Origin: Kitasatospora sp. NA04385
GTDB taxonomy: Bacteria; Actinomycetota; Actinomycetes; Streptomycetales; Streptomycetaceae
Direction of reading: 5' to 3'
Assembly (NCBI RefSeq): GCF_013364235.1
Contig: NZ_CP054919.1
Location: forward strand, 451,569 to 515,568
DNA: 64,000 bases
Part shown: piece after piece, positions 16,512 through 24,852 of the stretch
Layout of the letters: every line of letters begins with the position of its first letter
How positions within the stretch are numbered: the first letter of the stretch is position 1
Program-made: the position numbers and the translations under genes
Notes under the pieces: generated by a model
The model's input: the letters and a program-made list of their open reading frames with translations, nothing else
Told to the model about the DNA's origin: nothing
Databases searched by the model: none

Positions 16512-16567
16512 CGGTCCGGAGAATTCGGTCAACTCCCTTTCACCACAACGGGTTTCAGGACTTCGAG

Positions 16568-16855
16568 ATGGGCAAGGCGGCAGCCATGAGACGGACAACT
16601 TCGGTCATATCGGTACTGGCCCACGCGCTCGCCGCGATCCTGGTGGTCTGGATCCTGCTGGACCTCTTCGACGCCAACCAGGGCAACGGCCTCGTCCACT
16701 GGTTCCACACCGCCGCCGACTGGCTCTCCGGCTGGTCCCGCGGCCTGTTCACGGTGTCCAACCACACCGCGCAGGTCCTCCTCGACTACGGCATCCCGGC
16801 CGTGGTCTACGTCGTCATCGGCAACCTCGTCACCCGCAGCCGGGCCCTCGACTGA
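16568..16855 (+). CDS. Small two-helix membrane protein
   Basis: The 95-residue protein has a hydrophobic helix at about residues 13-35 (SVLAHALAAILVVWILLDLF), a central amphipathic, Trp-rich stretch (HWFHTAADWLSGWSRGLF) and a second helix at about 68-87. Similar small proteins of unknown function are common in streptomycetes. I chose ATG 16568, with an AGGA element 8 bases upstream; ATG 16586 is an alternative. It lies between a phospholipase D-family gene and a DUF1206 gene in the same direction but probably has its own promoter. I do not recognise a function. Confidence 0.7.
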   Translation: MGKAAAMRRTTSVISVLAHALAAILVVWILLDLFDANQGNGLVHWFHTAADWLSGWSRGLFTVSNHTAQVLLDYGIPAVVYVVIGNLVTRSRALD

Positions 16856-16872
16856 GCCGGCCCGGAGCACCC

Positions 16873-16911
16873 GCAGTGAGTACCGGCAGTGAGTACCGGC
16901 AGTGAGTGTCG
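16873..16911 (+). repeat. Three tandem 13-bp repeats
   Basis: The unit GCAGTGAGTACCG occurs twice exactly and a third time with two changes, directly upstream of the DUF1206 ribosome-binding site. It could be a regulator-binding array or simple slippage. Confidence 0.8.
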
Positions 16912-16937
16912 GCAAGGAACGAGCGAGGAGGACGTCG

Positions 16938-17741
16938 ATGGACTCGGACACGCGTGACGGCGCCGGGCTGGGCCGGGCGACCAGGGTCGCCGGCCGGTCG
17001 GGCTTCGTGGCCCGGGGCGTGGTCTACGCCCTGGTCGGGGTGCTGGCCCTGCAGATCGCCTTCGGGTCGGGCGGGGAGGACGCCGACCGGCAGGGGGCGC
17101 TGCACCAGATCGCGGTGCGGCCGTTCGGCGCGGTGCTGCTGTGGGTGCTGGCGGCCGGATTCGTCGGGATGGCCCTGTGGCGGGCCTCGACGGCGGTGTT
17201 CGGCGAGGCCGGGCAGAAGAAGACCGGTTCCCGGGTGCTGTCGGCCGGCCGGGCCGTGTTCTACGGTTTCGTGGCGTGGGGGACGGCCGCGTACGCGGCG
17301 GGTTCCGGCGGCGGGTCGGACAGCGACTCCACCTCCAAGGACTGGACGGCCACCACGCTGGGCTGGCCCGGCGGCCGCTGGCTGGTGGGCGCGGCCGGCC
17401 TGGTGCTGGCGGGGATCGGCACGGCGATCGCCGTGCGCGCCCTCCAGCGGCGCTTCCTGCGCAAGCTGGAGACCGGGACGATGCACCCGCGCACCCGGAC
17501 CGCGGTGACCGGGACGGGCATCTCCGGCAACGTGGCCCGCGGCGCCGTGTACGCCGCCGCCGGGGTGTTCGTGGTGACGGCGGCCGTCCGGTTCGACCCC
17601 GACCGGGCCCGGGGCATGGACGACACCCTGCGCTCCCTCGCGAGCAGCGCGGCGGGCCCGTGGCTGCTGGTCGTGGTCGCCGCCGGGCTGGTCCTGTACG
17701 GCGTGTTCTCGTTCGCCTCGGCGCGCTGGCGCCGGTTCTGA
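16938..17741 (+). CDS. DUF1206 integral membrane protein
   Basis: The 267-residue protein has six predicted helices arranged as three two-helix repeats. Recurring signatures are GRSGFVARGVVYALVGVLALQIA, then SAGRAVFYGFVAWGTAAYA and GISGNVARGAVYAAAGVFVVTAAV, matching the three-fold DUF1206 repeat. Function is unknown for this actinobacterial family. ATG 16938 has a strong GAGGAGG site 5 bases upstream; an in-frame GTG-type start further upstream lacks one. A 13-bp triple repeat sits just ahead of the gene. Confidence 0.86.
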   Translation: MDSDTRDGAGLGRATRVAGRSGFVARGVVYALVGVLALQIAFGSGGEDADRQGALHQIAVRPFGAVLLWVLAAGFVGMALWRASTAVFGEAGQKKTGSRVLSAGRAVFYGFVAWGTAAYAAGSGGGSDSDSTSKDWTATTLGWPGGRWLVGAAGLVLAGIGTAIAVRALQRRFLRKLETGTMHPRTRTAVTGTGISGNVARGAVYAAAGVFVVTAAVRFDPDRARGMDDTLRSLASSAAGPWLLVVVAAGLVLYGVFSFASARWRRF

Positions 17742-18012
17742 CCCCCGCTCCCCCGCGTCCCCGCTCCCCGGACCGGAGCGGATCGAGCCGGCAGCGCGCC
17801 GGGCCCGTACGTCGGGCCCGGCGCACTGCGTCGTGCCGCCGTCCCGCCGTCCCGCCGTACCGTCGTCCCGGGCCACCAGCGGGTGCGGACCGGGGCTCGC
17901 GGCCGGACCCTGGTGTGGGCGCGGGCCGGACCGGGCAGCCGCGCGGGCAGGACGCGGACGGTCACGGGCCGCGGCACCGGCGGTGCGCGTCCACTGGAGG
18001 AAGGTGGGCACC

Positions 18013-19116
18013 ATGGCCAGGCCGGTGTGGAAGGGAACGCTGACGTTCGGGCTGGTGAGCCTGCCCGTGGCGCTGTACCCGGCGACCGAGTCGCACGCGG
18101 TGCGCTTCCACCAGTTGCAGCGCGGCACCACCGACCGGGTGCGGCAGCGGCGGGTGAACGAGCGCACCGGCGAGGAGGTGCCCTTCGAGGACGTGGTCAA
18201 GGGCTACGAGCTCGCCGAGGGCCGGTACGTCGTCGTGGAGCCCGCCGAGCTGGAGGAGCTGGCCCCCGGGCGGTCCCGGACCATCGAGATCGGCGGCTTC
18301 GCCGACCTCGCGGAGATCGACCCGGTCCTCTTCGACAGGACGTACTACCTGGGCCCGGCCGATCCGGCGACCACCCGGGTCTACCAGCTGCTGGTCGAGG
18401 CGCTCGCGCACTCCGGCCGGGCCGGGATCGCCGTGTTCTCGATGCGCGGCCGGGAGTACCTGACCGCGGTCGACTCCACCGGTGGACTGCTCGAACTGCG
18501 CACCCTGCACTGGTCCGACGAGCTGCGCGACCCGCAGCAGGAGGTGCCCGACCTGCCCTCCCGGCGCAAGGACTTCAACCGGACCGAACTCGCCACCGCC
18601 GAGCAGCTGATCGACATGCTCGCCGTCGACTGGGACCCGGACGACTACCGCGACACCCACGAGGAACGGGTCCGGGCGCTCGTCGAGGCGAAGGCCGAGG
18701 GCCGGGAGATCCCGCTGTCCGCCGGGGCGGAACCCGAACCCACCGACCTCACCGACCTGGTGGACGTGCTGCGCCGCAGCCTGGAGCAGGCCCGGGCGAA
18801 GGGCGGCGCGGCGGCAGGCCGCGGGCGGGGCGGCGGCCGGGCGAAGGCGGCCCCGGCGGCGAAGGCGGTGAGGGCGGCCCCGAAGCCCGCCGCGCAGGCT
18901 GTGAAGTCGGTGAAGGCCGTGAAGCCGGTGAAGGCCGTGAAGCCGGCGGAGCCCGCCGCGGCCGTGGAGGACCTCGGCTCGCTCAGCAAGGCCGAGCTCT
19001 ACCGGCGGGCCGCCGCGCTCGGCATCCCGCACCGGTCCACCATGACCCGCGACCAGTTGCAGTACGCGCTGAAGGCCGCCGCCCGCCCGCGCCGGAACCT
19101 CGGGCGGGCGTCCTGA
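18013..19116 (+). CDS. ku: Ku-like non-homologous end-joining protein with basic tail
   Basis: The 367-residue protein opens with MARPVWKGTLTFGLVSLPV, the hallmark of bacterial Ku, followed by the beta-barrel core (PFEDVVKGYELAEGRYVVVE; FDRTYYLGP) to about residue 250. Ku homodimers bind DNA ends and recruit LigD for double-strand break repair. The tail is unusual: Lys/Ala/Val repeats (KAVKPVKAVKPAEP) at about 280-320, then a compact SAP/Rho-N-like helical motif (LSKAELYRRAAALGIPHRSTMTRDQLQYAL). Basic tails of Ku tune DNA sliding and binding in mycobacteria and streptomycetes. No ligD is in the window. ATG 18013 follows a GGAGGAAGG site. Confidence 0.93.
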   Translation: MARPVWKGTLTFGLVSLPVALYPATESHAVRFHQLQRGTTDRVRQRRVNERTGEEVPFEDVVKGYELAEGRYVVVEPAELEELAPGRSRTIEIGGFADLAEIDPVLFDRTYYLGPADPATTRVYQLLVEALAHSGRAGIAVFSMRGREYLTAVDSTGGLLELRTLHWSDELRDPQQEVPDLPSRRKDFNRTELATAEQLIDMLAVDWDPDDYRDTHEERVRALVEAKAEGREIPLSAGAEPEPTDLTDLVDVLRRSLEQARAKGGAAAGRGRGGGRAKAAPAAKAVRAAPKPAAQAVKSVKAVKPVKAVKPAEPAAAVEDLGSLSKAELYRRAAALGIPHRSTMTRDQLQYALKAAARPRRNLGRAS

Positions 19117-19179
19117 GCCGGCGGGGGCGCGCCGCACCGGCGTCCCGGGATTCCCGGAGGTGATATCCGGGGCTTTTCG

Positions 19180-19205
19180 GCGTTCATCCCGAATCGACCG
19201 GGTAG
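19180..19205 (+). promoter_or_regulatory. SigB-like promoter motif before the DUF6479 gene
   Basis: GCGT, 16 bases and GGGTAG fit the SigB-family consensus and end 56 bases before ATG 19262. Listed for position and match; not proven. Confidence 0.33.
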
Positions 19206-19261
19206 GCGCTCGGGGTCACGGGTCCGTCGGAACGGGCCCGTCCGAGCAGAAGGAGCAGGTC

Positions 19262-19513
19262 ATGACGGTCGACGCGGTACTGGCAGCGGAGTCGAGCGGC
19301 CCGTCCCTCCTGGTGGTCATCATTCCGGCGCTGATCATCGCCGTGCTGCTGATCGGGGCGTTCTTCTGGGGCAGCCGTCGGTGGAACCGCCGCCGCGCCC
19401 CGGGCGGGCCGGGCCCGACCGGGCAGGGGGCCGACTCCTGGCGCACCCCGGAGGGCGAGGGGCCGGGGCGGACCGCCCCCCGGCACGAGCCGGACGAGCC
19501 GTTCGAACGCTGA
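19262..19513 (+). CDS. DUF6479-like small single-pass membrane protein
   Basis: The 83-residue protein has an extracellular N-terminus, one strong helix at about residues 15-38 (SLLVVIIPALIIAVLLIGAFF), a basic RRWNRRR stop-transfer segment and a disordered Pro/Gly/Glu tail ending in PDEPFER. The design matches small proteins seen throughout streptomycetes (DUF6479 type), with no known function. AGGAG lies 6 bases before ATG 19262. A SigB-type promoter motif precedes it, so it may be stress-induced. Confidence 0.75.
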   Translation: MTVDAVLAAESSGPSLLVVIIPALIIAVLLIGAFFWGSRRWNRRRAPGGPGPTGQGADSWRTPEGEGPGRTAPRHEPDEPFER

Positions 19514-19740
19514 CCGAGCCCGTGCGCCAGGCCCTGGAAGGCTGATGAAGATCTTGGTCTGATCCGGGTCACCGCCGTCGGGGGGTGGCCCGGATCTGCC
19601 GGGTGGTGCCGGTGTGGGCGAGTCCGAGGTTGAGGATCGCGCCGGTGCTCCGGCCCCGCCCCCCGGGACCCGCACCTCTCCCCCGGTCCTCGCCGAACAC
19701 GCCCTGCGCGTCGAGGAGGCCGGGGGTCGGGCGGGTCCGC
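19514..19740. other. Intergenic stretch with a possible gene-end remnant
   Basis: No convincing gene. On the minus strand, bases about 19569-19640 can be read as STGAILNLGLAHTGTTRQIRATP before a stop, which looks more protein-like than its surroundings, but the frame upstream is only a shadow of the ROK gene. It may be the 3' remnant of a lost gene. Confidence 0.3.
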
Positions 19741-20946
19741 TCAGAGCATCCCGGCGAGCCGCGCCTCGGCGCTGTCCAGCGCCATCCGCACCGCGCCCAG
19801 GACCACCGCGTTCTCCCCCAGGTTCGACATCCGCAGCTCGCACGGCGCGAGCAGCAGCGGTTCCAGGTGCCGGCGCACGGCGTCGACCAGCACGTCCCCG
19901 GCGCGGGCCAGGCCGCCGCCGATGACGACCTGGCCGGGGTCGAACAGCAGCAGGTAGGCGGCCAGCCCCCGGGCGAAGCGGGTGGCGACCCGGTCGACGA
20001 CCTCCAGAGCCGACGGGTCACCGGCGCGGGCCGCGTCGAACAGCGGTCTGAGATCCTCGTCCGCCGTCAGCCGGTGGCGCAACGCGCTGCCGCAGCCCTG
20101 GAGCGCCAGCCGCCGGATCTCACCGGCCCCGGCCAACCGCTCGAACGGTCCGAGGCCGTCGCTGATCCCCGGCGGCGGGTCGTCGACGGGGGTGACCAGG
20201 TCGAGGAAGCCCAGCTCGCCGGCCGCCGAGGAGGCACCCCGGTACGGCTTGCCGTCGATGACCAGGCCTGAGCCGACGCGCTCGCCCCAGTGCACGTACA
20301 GGAGGTTGGGGCTGGTCTCGCCGCGCCACTGTTCCGCGCGCACCGCCAGGTTGACGTCGTTGTCGATCACGACCGGGCAGCCCAGCCAGGAGCGGAGGCC
20401 GGCCAGCATCGGCAGCCCGGTCCAGCCCGGGATGCTCGGGGCCAGGACGACCTCGCCCCGGTCGTGGTCGACGATGCCCGGCGTTCCCACGCCGACGGCC
20501 CACAGGCCGGTCGGCGGGATGTCCGCCTCCGCGGCGGCTTCGCCGAGCGCGGTGCGCAGCACCCGTACCAGTTTCGCGCCCGTCGGGTCCCGGGGTGTCG
20601 CGAAGCGGCGCTGCGCGCGGACCGTTCCGGCCAGGTCGGTGATGGCCAGGGCCATCGTGCGCGGTCCGATGTCGATGCCGGCCACGTGCCCCACGTCCGC
20701 GCGGAAGCGGACCCGGACGGCCGGCCGGCCGATCTGCGCGGACTCGGCGCCGAGGTACTCCGCCACCGAGCGCTCGGCCAGGGTGTTGAGCGCCCGCGTC
20801 ACGGCGGGGCGGGACAGGCCGGTCGCGGAGACGAGGTCGGAGACGCGCGGAGTCGGGTCGTCGGCTTCGCGCAGCGCGTTCAGGACGGCCGCGGTGTTCA
20901 TCTGCCGCAGGACGTGGGGGCCGGTTGCGGCGAGGTCGGACGACAT
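19741..20946 (-). CDS. ROK-family transcriptional regulator
   Basis: The protein has an N-terminal winged helix-turn-helix (about residues 8-65; HVLRQMNTAAVLNAL, SDLVSATGLSRPAVTRALNTLAE) and a C-terminal ROK sugar-kinase-like fold (about 75-400) with GIDIGPRTMALAITDL, VIDNDVNLAVRAEQ and SSAAGELGFLDL. ROK regulators repress sugar-use genes and release DNA on binding the sugar. The usual CxCGxxGCxE zinc motif after GELG is absent, as in a subset of the family. I took ATG 20946 as the start; in-frame alternatives at 20964 and 20982 exist and none has a good ribosome-binding site. It is divergent from a GH89 glycosidase gene, its probable target. Confidence 0.88.
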   Translation of the reverse strand: MSSDLAATGPHVLRQMNTAAVLNALREADDPTPRVSDLVSATGLSRPAVTRALNTLAERSVAEYLGAESAQIGRPAVRVRFRADVGHVAGIDIGPRTMALAITDLAGTVRAQRRFATPRDPTGAKLVRVLRTALGEAAAEADIPPTGLWAVGVGTPGIVDHDRGEVVLAPSIPGWTGLPMLAGLRSWLGCPVVIDNDVNLAVRAEQWRGETSPNLLYVHWGERVGSGLVIDGKPYRGASSAAGELGFLDLVTPVDDPPPGISDGLGPFERLAGAGEIRRLALQGCGSALRHRLTADEDLRPLFDAARAGDPSALEVVDRVATRFARGLAAYLLLFDPGQVVIGGGLARAGDVLVDAVRRHLEPLLLAPCELRMSNLGENAVVLGAVRMALDSAEARLAGML

Positions 20947-21015
20947 GGGTTTCGCGCACTCCATTCCGGCGGGTCGGGGCACGGATGCTGACGGCCCGCA
21001 TCACGGTACCGGGTC

Positions 21016-21044
21016 TTGACAGCGGCCCGACACACTTGGACTAT
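21016..21044 (+). promoter_or_regulatory. Housekeeping-type promoter for the GH89 gene
   Basis: A perfect TTGACA -35 box (21016-21021) is followed after 17 bases by GACTAT (21039-21044), a plausible -10 box. The 5' leader would be about 195 bases. It lies in the divergent region between the ROK regulator and the GH89 gene. Confidence 0.6.
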
Positions 21045-21053
21045 CTAACGGTT

Positions 21054-21064
21054 CATTACTAATG
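21054..21064 (+). promoter_or_regulatory. Candidate ROK operator downstream of the -10 box
   Basis: CATTA-C-TAATG is a perfect 5-bp inverted repeat in AT-rich sequence placed about 10 bases past the -10 box, where a bound repressor would block transcription. The divergent ROK protein is the natural candidate. Confidence 0.45.
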
Positions 21065-21244
21065 GCTCGGGCTCTTGCACACCCCCGTCAATCCGCAAGG
21101 GCCCCTTCCGGCGTGCCCGCTCCACCGGCTCAGACGGTCCGCCCGGCCCGGGAGTTCCGTCACCGCCGCCTCGCTTTCGCACCCCCGTGGCCATCGCGTC
21201 GCGCCCCTCCCATCTCGCCCCATCCGAACTGTCACGGAGGCGTC

Positions 21245-24241
21245 ATGAGAACAACCCTTCGCCGGAGAATCGGCGTCGTACTCCTGTCCCTGGCCAGCGC
21301 CACGGGCGGGCTGGTCGCCACCACCCCGCTCGCGCAGGCCGCCGCCCCGCTCGAACAGACCCCGGCGGCCTTCGACACCGGCGCCGCGGCGGCGAGCCTG
21401 GGCCGGCTGCTGCCGGGCCAGGCGTCGCAGATCACCCTGGTCGCCGCGAGCCGGGCCACGCCCGGCGTCGACTCGTACACGGTCTCCGGCCGGACCGGCG
21501 CGATCACCGTCCGGGGCACGTCCCCGGCCACCCTGCTGGCCGGCGTCGGCTGGTACCTGCGCAACGTCGCGCACGCCGACATCGGTCTCCCGGGCGACAG
21601 CACCGCCAAGCTCCCCGCGACCCTCCCGGCCGTCACCGCGGCCTTCACGAACTCGGCGGTCGTCCCGCACCGTTACGCGCTCAACGACACGGACAACGGG
21701 TACTCCGGCGCCTACCGCTCGTTCGCGGACTACCAGCACGAGATCGACGTGCTCGCGCTGCACGGCTTCAACGAGGTCTTCGTGACCGTCGGAGCGGAGA
21801 AGCCCTACTTCGACGCGCTGCAGCAGTTCGGCTACTCCGCTTCCGACCTGCAGAGCTGGATCCCCGCTCCGGCGCACCAGCCGTGGTGGCTGCTGCAGAA
21901 CCTGTCCGGCTTCGGCGGCCCGGTCAGCACCCAGCTCATCACGGCCCGCGCGACGATCGGCAAGCAGGTCTGCGACCAGCTCCGGTCCCTGGGCATGACG
22001 CCGGTGCTGCCCGGCTACTACGGCACCGTCCCGACCGACTTCGCCACCCGCAACCCCGGGGCGAACGTGGTCGCCCAGGGCGGGTGGTCCGGCTTCACCC
22101 GGGACTCCTGGCTGGACCCGACCGGCCCGGTGTTCCCCAAGGTGGCCGCGGCCTTCTACGCCGCGCAGCACGCGGCCTTCGGCGACAGCACGATGTACAA
22201 GATGGACCCGCTGCACGAGGGCGGCACCGCCGGCAACGTCAACGTCACCGCCTCCGCGACCGCCGTCCAGCAGGCCCTGCTGGCGGCGCACCCCGATGCG
22301 ACCTGGGCCATCCTGGCCTGGAGCTCCAACCCCAGCCAGGCGGTGCTCGCCGGGGTGGACAAGACGAAGATGCTCGTCCTCGACAGCCAGTCCGACGCCG
22401 GAACCGGCTTGAACCGCGAGAACAACTGGGGCGGGACGCCCTACGCCTTCGGAACCATCACCGGCTTCGGCGGGCGGGACTCCATGGGCGGCAGCACGGC
22501 GTACTGGGCCACGGAGTTCCAGCAGTGGCGCACCAAGCCCGGCAGCGCGCTGAAGGGCATCGCCTACCTGCCCGAGGCCACCGGCACCAACCCCGCCGAC
22601 CTGGCGTTCTTCGGCGATCTCGGCTGGTCGGCGGACCCGATCGACCAGAGCGCCTGGTACGCCGCCTACGCGACCGCGCGGTACGGCGGCTCCGACCCCA
22701 ACGCCGCCGCGGCCTGGAACCTGCTGCGGCAGGGCCCGTACAGCATGCCGGTCGTCGGGACCGTCCAGGGCGCGCCCCAGGACGACCTGTTCACCGCCAG
22801 GCCGTCGCTGACCGTGCTGGCCGGCTCCGGGACGCCCTCCTGGATGCGCTACGACCCCGCCACCGTCCGCGAGGCCCTCAACGCCCTGCTGAAGGTGGAC
22901 CCGGCGCTGCGCTCCGGCGACGCCTACCGGTACGACCTGGTGGACACCGCCCGCCAGGCGCTGGCCAACCGCAGCCGGGACCTGCTGCCGCTGATCGGCG
23001 ACGCCTACCGCGCGGGGGACCTGACCACGTTCCGCGCCCTGGCCGCCGAATGGAACAAGGACGAGGCCGACCTCGACAAGCTCACCGGAACCGACGCCCG
23101 GTTCATGGTCGGCCCGTGGATCGCGCAGGCCGTCTCCTTCGGCGCCACGCCGGCCGAGCGCGACCAACTGCAGTACGACGCGCGGTCACTGCTGACCACC
23201 TGGGGCGGGCAGAACGTCTCCGAGGCCAACGGCCTGCACGACTACGCGACCCGGGACTGGTCCGGTCTGGTGGCGGACGTCCACGCCAAGGCGTGGTCGG
23301 CGTACCTGAAGTCCCTGGACACCGCGCTGGCCACCAACAGCGCGCCGGTGCCGGTGGACTTCTTCGCCATCGAGGACGCCTGGGCGAAGTCGACGAACAC
23401 CTACCCGACGACGCCGACCGGCGACGCGTACGCCGTGGCCTCGGCGATCGCCGCCTCGCTGCCCGCCTCGGCCCCCACCGGAGCGGTCACCGGCATCGGC
23501 GGCAAGTGCGCCGACGTCGCCGGGGGCAACAGCGCCGACGGCACGGCCCTGCAGCTGTGGACCTGCAACCAGACGGCCGCCCAGACCTGGCAGCTCGTCG
23601 GCGACGGCACCCTGCGCGCCCGCGGCAAGTGCATGAACGTCCGCAACGGCGCCACCACCGCCGGGACGGCCGTCGAACTCTCCAGCTGCAACGGCACGAC
23701 CGCCCAGAAGTGGGTCCAGCAGGCGAACAACACCCTGAAGAACACCAAGTCCAACCTGTGCCTGGACGCCTCCGGCGGCGGCAGCGCGAACACCACGCCG
23801 CTGATCGTCTGGACCTGCACCGCCAACCCCAACCAGCTGTGGACGCTGCCGACCCCCCCGGTCGGCACCGTCACCGGCATCGGCGGCAAGTGCGCCGAAC
23901 TCACCGGCGGCAGCAGCGCCGACGGGACCCCGCTGCAACTGCGGACGTGCGACGGCGCCGCGGGGCAGACCTGGACGGTGGTCGGCGACGGCACCCTGCG
24001 CACCGACGGCAAGTGCGTGGACGTGCAGGGCTCCGGTACCGCCCCCGGCACCCGCGTCCAGCTCGCCGCCTGCAACGGTTCCACCTCGCAGGATTGGACC
24101 TACCGGTCGGACCGCACGGTGAAGAACACCAACGCGGGCCTGTGCCTGGACGCCTCGGGCGGCGGCAGCGCCGACGGCACGCCGTTGATCGTCTGGACCT
24201 GCACCGCCAACCCCAACCAGCGCTGGACACTGCCGCAGTAG
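21245..24241 (+). CDS. Secreted GH89 alpha-N-acetylglucosaminidase-like enzyme with two ricin (CBM13) domains
   Basis: The 998-residue precursor has an export signal (charged MRTTLRRR, hydrophobic core, cleavage after AQA near residue 32). The body follows the GH89/NAGLU layout: an N-terminal alpha/beta domain, a barrel (about 160-480) with HEIDVLALHGFNEVFVTVG, WWLLQNLSGFGGPVS, TPVLPGYYGTVP and WLDPTGPVFPKV, then a helical domain to about 745. Glu325 (DPLHEGG) and Glu444 (LPEATGTNP) fit the catalytic acid/base and nucleophile; the usual NE at the first site is HE here. Two ricin trefoils (about 750-998) repeat GGKCADV, GDGTLRA-GKC and PLIVWTCTANPNQ and are near-identical at DNA level. It likely removes terminal alpha-GlcNAc from glycans. 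GGAGG lies 4 bases before ATG 21245. Confidence 0.88.
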   Translation: MRTTLRRRIGVVLLSLASATGGLVATTPLAQAAAPLEQTPAAFDTGAAAASLGRLLPGQASQITLVAASRATPGVDSYTVSGRTGAITVRGTSPATLLAGVGWYLRNVAHADIGLPGDSTAKLPATLPAVTAAFTNSAVVPHRYALNDTDNGYSGAYRSFADYQHEIDVLALHGFNEVFVTVGAEKPYFDALQQFGYSASDLQSWIPAPAHQPWWLLQNLSGFGGPVSTQLITARATIGKQVCDQLRSLGMTPVLPGYYGTVPTDFATRNPGANVVAQGGWSGFTRDSWLDPTGPVFPKVAAAFYAAQHAAFGDSTMYKMDPLHEGGTAGNVNVTASATAVQQALLAAHPDATWAILAWSSNPSQAVLAGVDKTKMLVLDSQSDAGTGLNRENNWGGTPYAFGTITGFGGRDSMGGSTAYWATEFQQWRTKPGSALKGIAYLPEATGTNPADLAFFGDLGWSADPIDQSAWYAAYATARYGGSDPNAAAAWNLLRQGPYSMPVVGTVQGAPQDDLFTARPSLTVLAGSGTPSWMRYDPATVREALNALLKVDPALRSGDAYRYDLVDTARQALANRSRDLLPLIGDAYRAGDLTTFRALAAEWNKDEADLDKLTGTDARFMVGPWIAQAVSFGATPAERDQLQYDARSLLTTWGGQNVSEANGLHDYATRDWSGLVADVHAKAWSAYLKSLDTALATNSAPVPVDFFAIEDAWAKSTNTYPTTPTGDAYAVASAIAASLPASAPTGAVTGIGGKCADVAGGNSADGTALQLWTCNQTAAQTWQLVGDGTLRARGKCMNVRNGATTAGTAVELSSCNGTTAQKWVQQANNTLKNTKSNLCLDASGGGSANTTPLIVWTCTANPNQLWTLPTPPVGTVTGIGGKCAELTGGSSADGTPLQLRTCDGAAGQTWTVVGDGTLRTDGKCVDVQGSGTAPGTRVQLAACNGSTSQDWTYRSDRTVKNTNAGLCLDASGGGSADGTPLIVWTCTANPNQRWTLPQ

Positions 24242-24283
24242 GTCGGCACCCCGGCCGACGACGTCCCGGCCGACAGCGAAACC

Positions 24284-24321
24284 GCCCTGCCCGCCCCCGC
24301 TCCCGCGGCGGCGGGCAGGGC
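24284..24321 (+). terminator. Terminator hairpin after the GH89 gene
   Basis: Perfect 12-bp arms (24284-24295 and 24310-24321) enclose a 14-base loop, 43 bases after the stop codon. Confidence 0.75.
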
Positions 24322-24614
24322 TTCGGCGTCCGGTTCCTGACCGACGGGGGAGCCGGGGGCGGCTGCACCCGGGTGGCGGCCGGCGCGACCGAGGCGCTCC
24401 CGCTCCAGGGTTGCCGGATCGAAGTCGGTCCGTCGAGTTCGGCGCCGCGCCCGACGCTTCGGCCCCCAAGCGATGATGACCGAGCGTAGCGATCGTGGTC
24501 AGCCGGCACCAGTGCACCGCTGCGGGGCGTCCGACGAGGACAGGGCGGCCGGGCCGCTGCGCCTACGGCCACGAACCGCCTGGGCTTAGCAACTCCCATG
24601 CCCGCCGCAGCCCC
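24322..24614. other. Noncoding stretch between the two glycosidase genes
   Basis: About 290 bases with no gene I can support. A plus-strand frame stays open to a stop near 24489 but has no start or family resemblance. Around 24468-24505 the sequence is rich in GATGA/GCGTAGCGA-type short repeats with partial dyad symmetry. It could be a decayed gene or an insertion scar. Confidence 0.5.
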
Positions 24615-24626
24615 GGTTGATCAACC
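24615..24626 (+). promoter_or_regulatory. Perfect 12-bp palindrome upstream of the GH43 gene
   Basis: GGTTGATCAACC is fully self-complementary and lies about 85 bases before the candidate -35 box of the GH43 gene. It resembles the operators of LacI-type sugar repressors in form, but no such gene is in the window. Confidence 0.35.
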
Positions 24627-24695
24627 CCGCCGGTCGGCCGTGGACTCTGCGGCAGGTGCGCGCCCCGATGACCATCACCATACGTAACGGAATTA

Positions 24696-24739
24696 ATTAT
24701 GGAAATAATATTGACGGGCTTTGCCGGGCACTGCACGAT
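24696..24739 (+). promoter_or_regulatory. AT-rich operator and promoter of the GH43 gene
   Basis: ATTAT-GGAA-ATAAT (24696-24709) is an inverted repeat abutting a TTGACG -35 box (24711-24716), followed after 17 bases by CACGAT (24734-24739). The surrounding 24681-24712 is strikingly AT-rich for this genome, suggesting a protein-binding or easily melted region. Confidence 0.5.
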
Positions 24740-24852
24740 CAGTCTTCAGCACCCCAGCGGGCCTCCCCGGCAGTTGTTCCCGTCCACCACGACGCGGGAA
24801 GCCACCCGTCCCCACTCAGCGCTCCCGCCCCCATCGTCGAAGGAAACATTCG

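Noticed and set aside
16543..16570. SigB-like promoter before the small membrane protein
   Set aside because: GGGTTT has no GNNT at the right spacing.
13404..16598. Extension of the PAP2-lipid kinase frame across the phospholipase D-family gene
   Set aside because: The real start is ATG 15098; upstream residues are low-complexity antisense of the divergent gene.
19569..19740. Minus-strand peptide GAILNLGLAHTGTTRQ as a gene
   Set aside because: No start or ribosome-binding site; only a possible remnant.
21187..24489. Second long plus-strand frame over the GH89 gene
   Set aside because: Arg-rich shadow frame without signal peptide or motifs.
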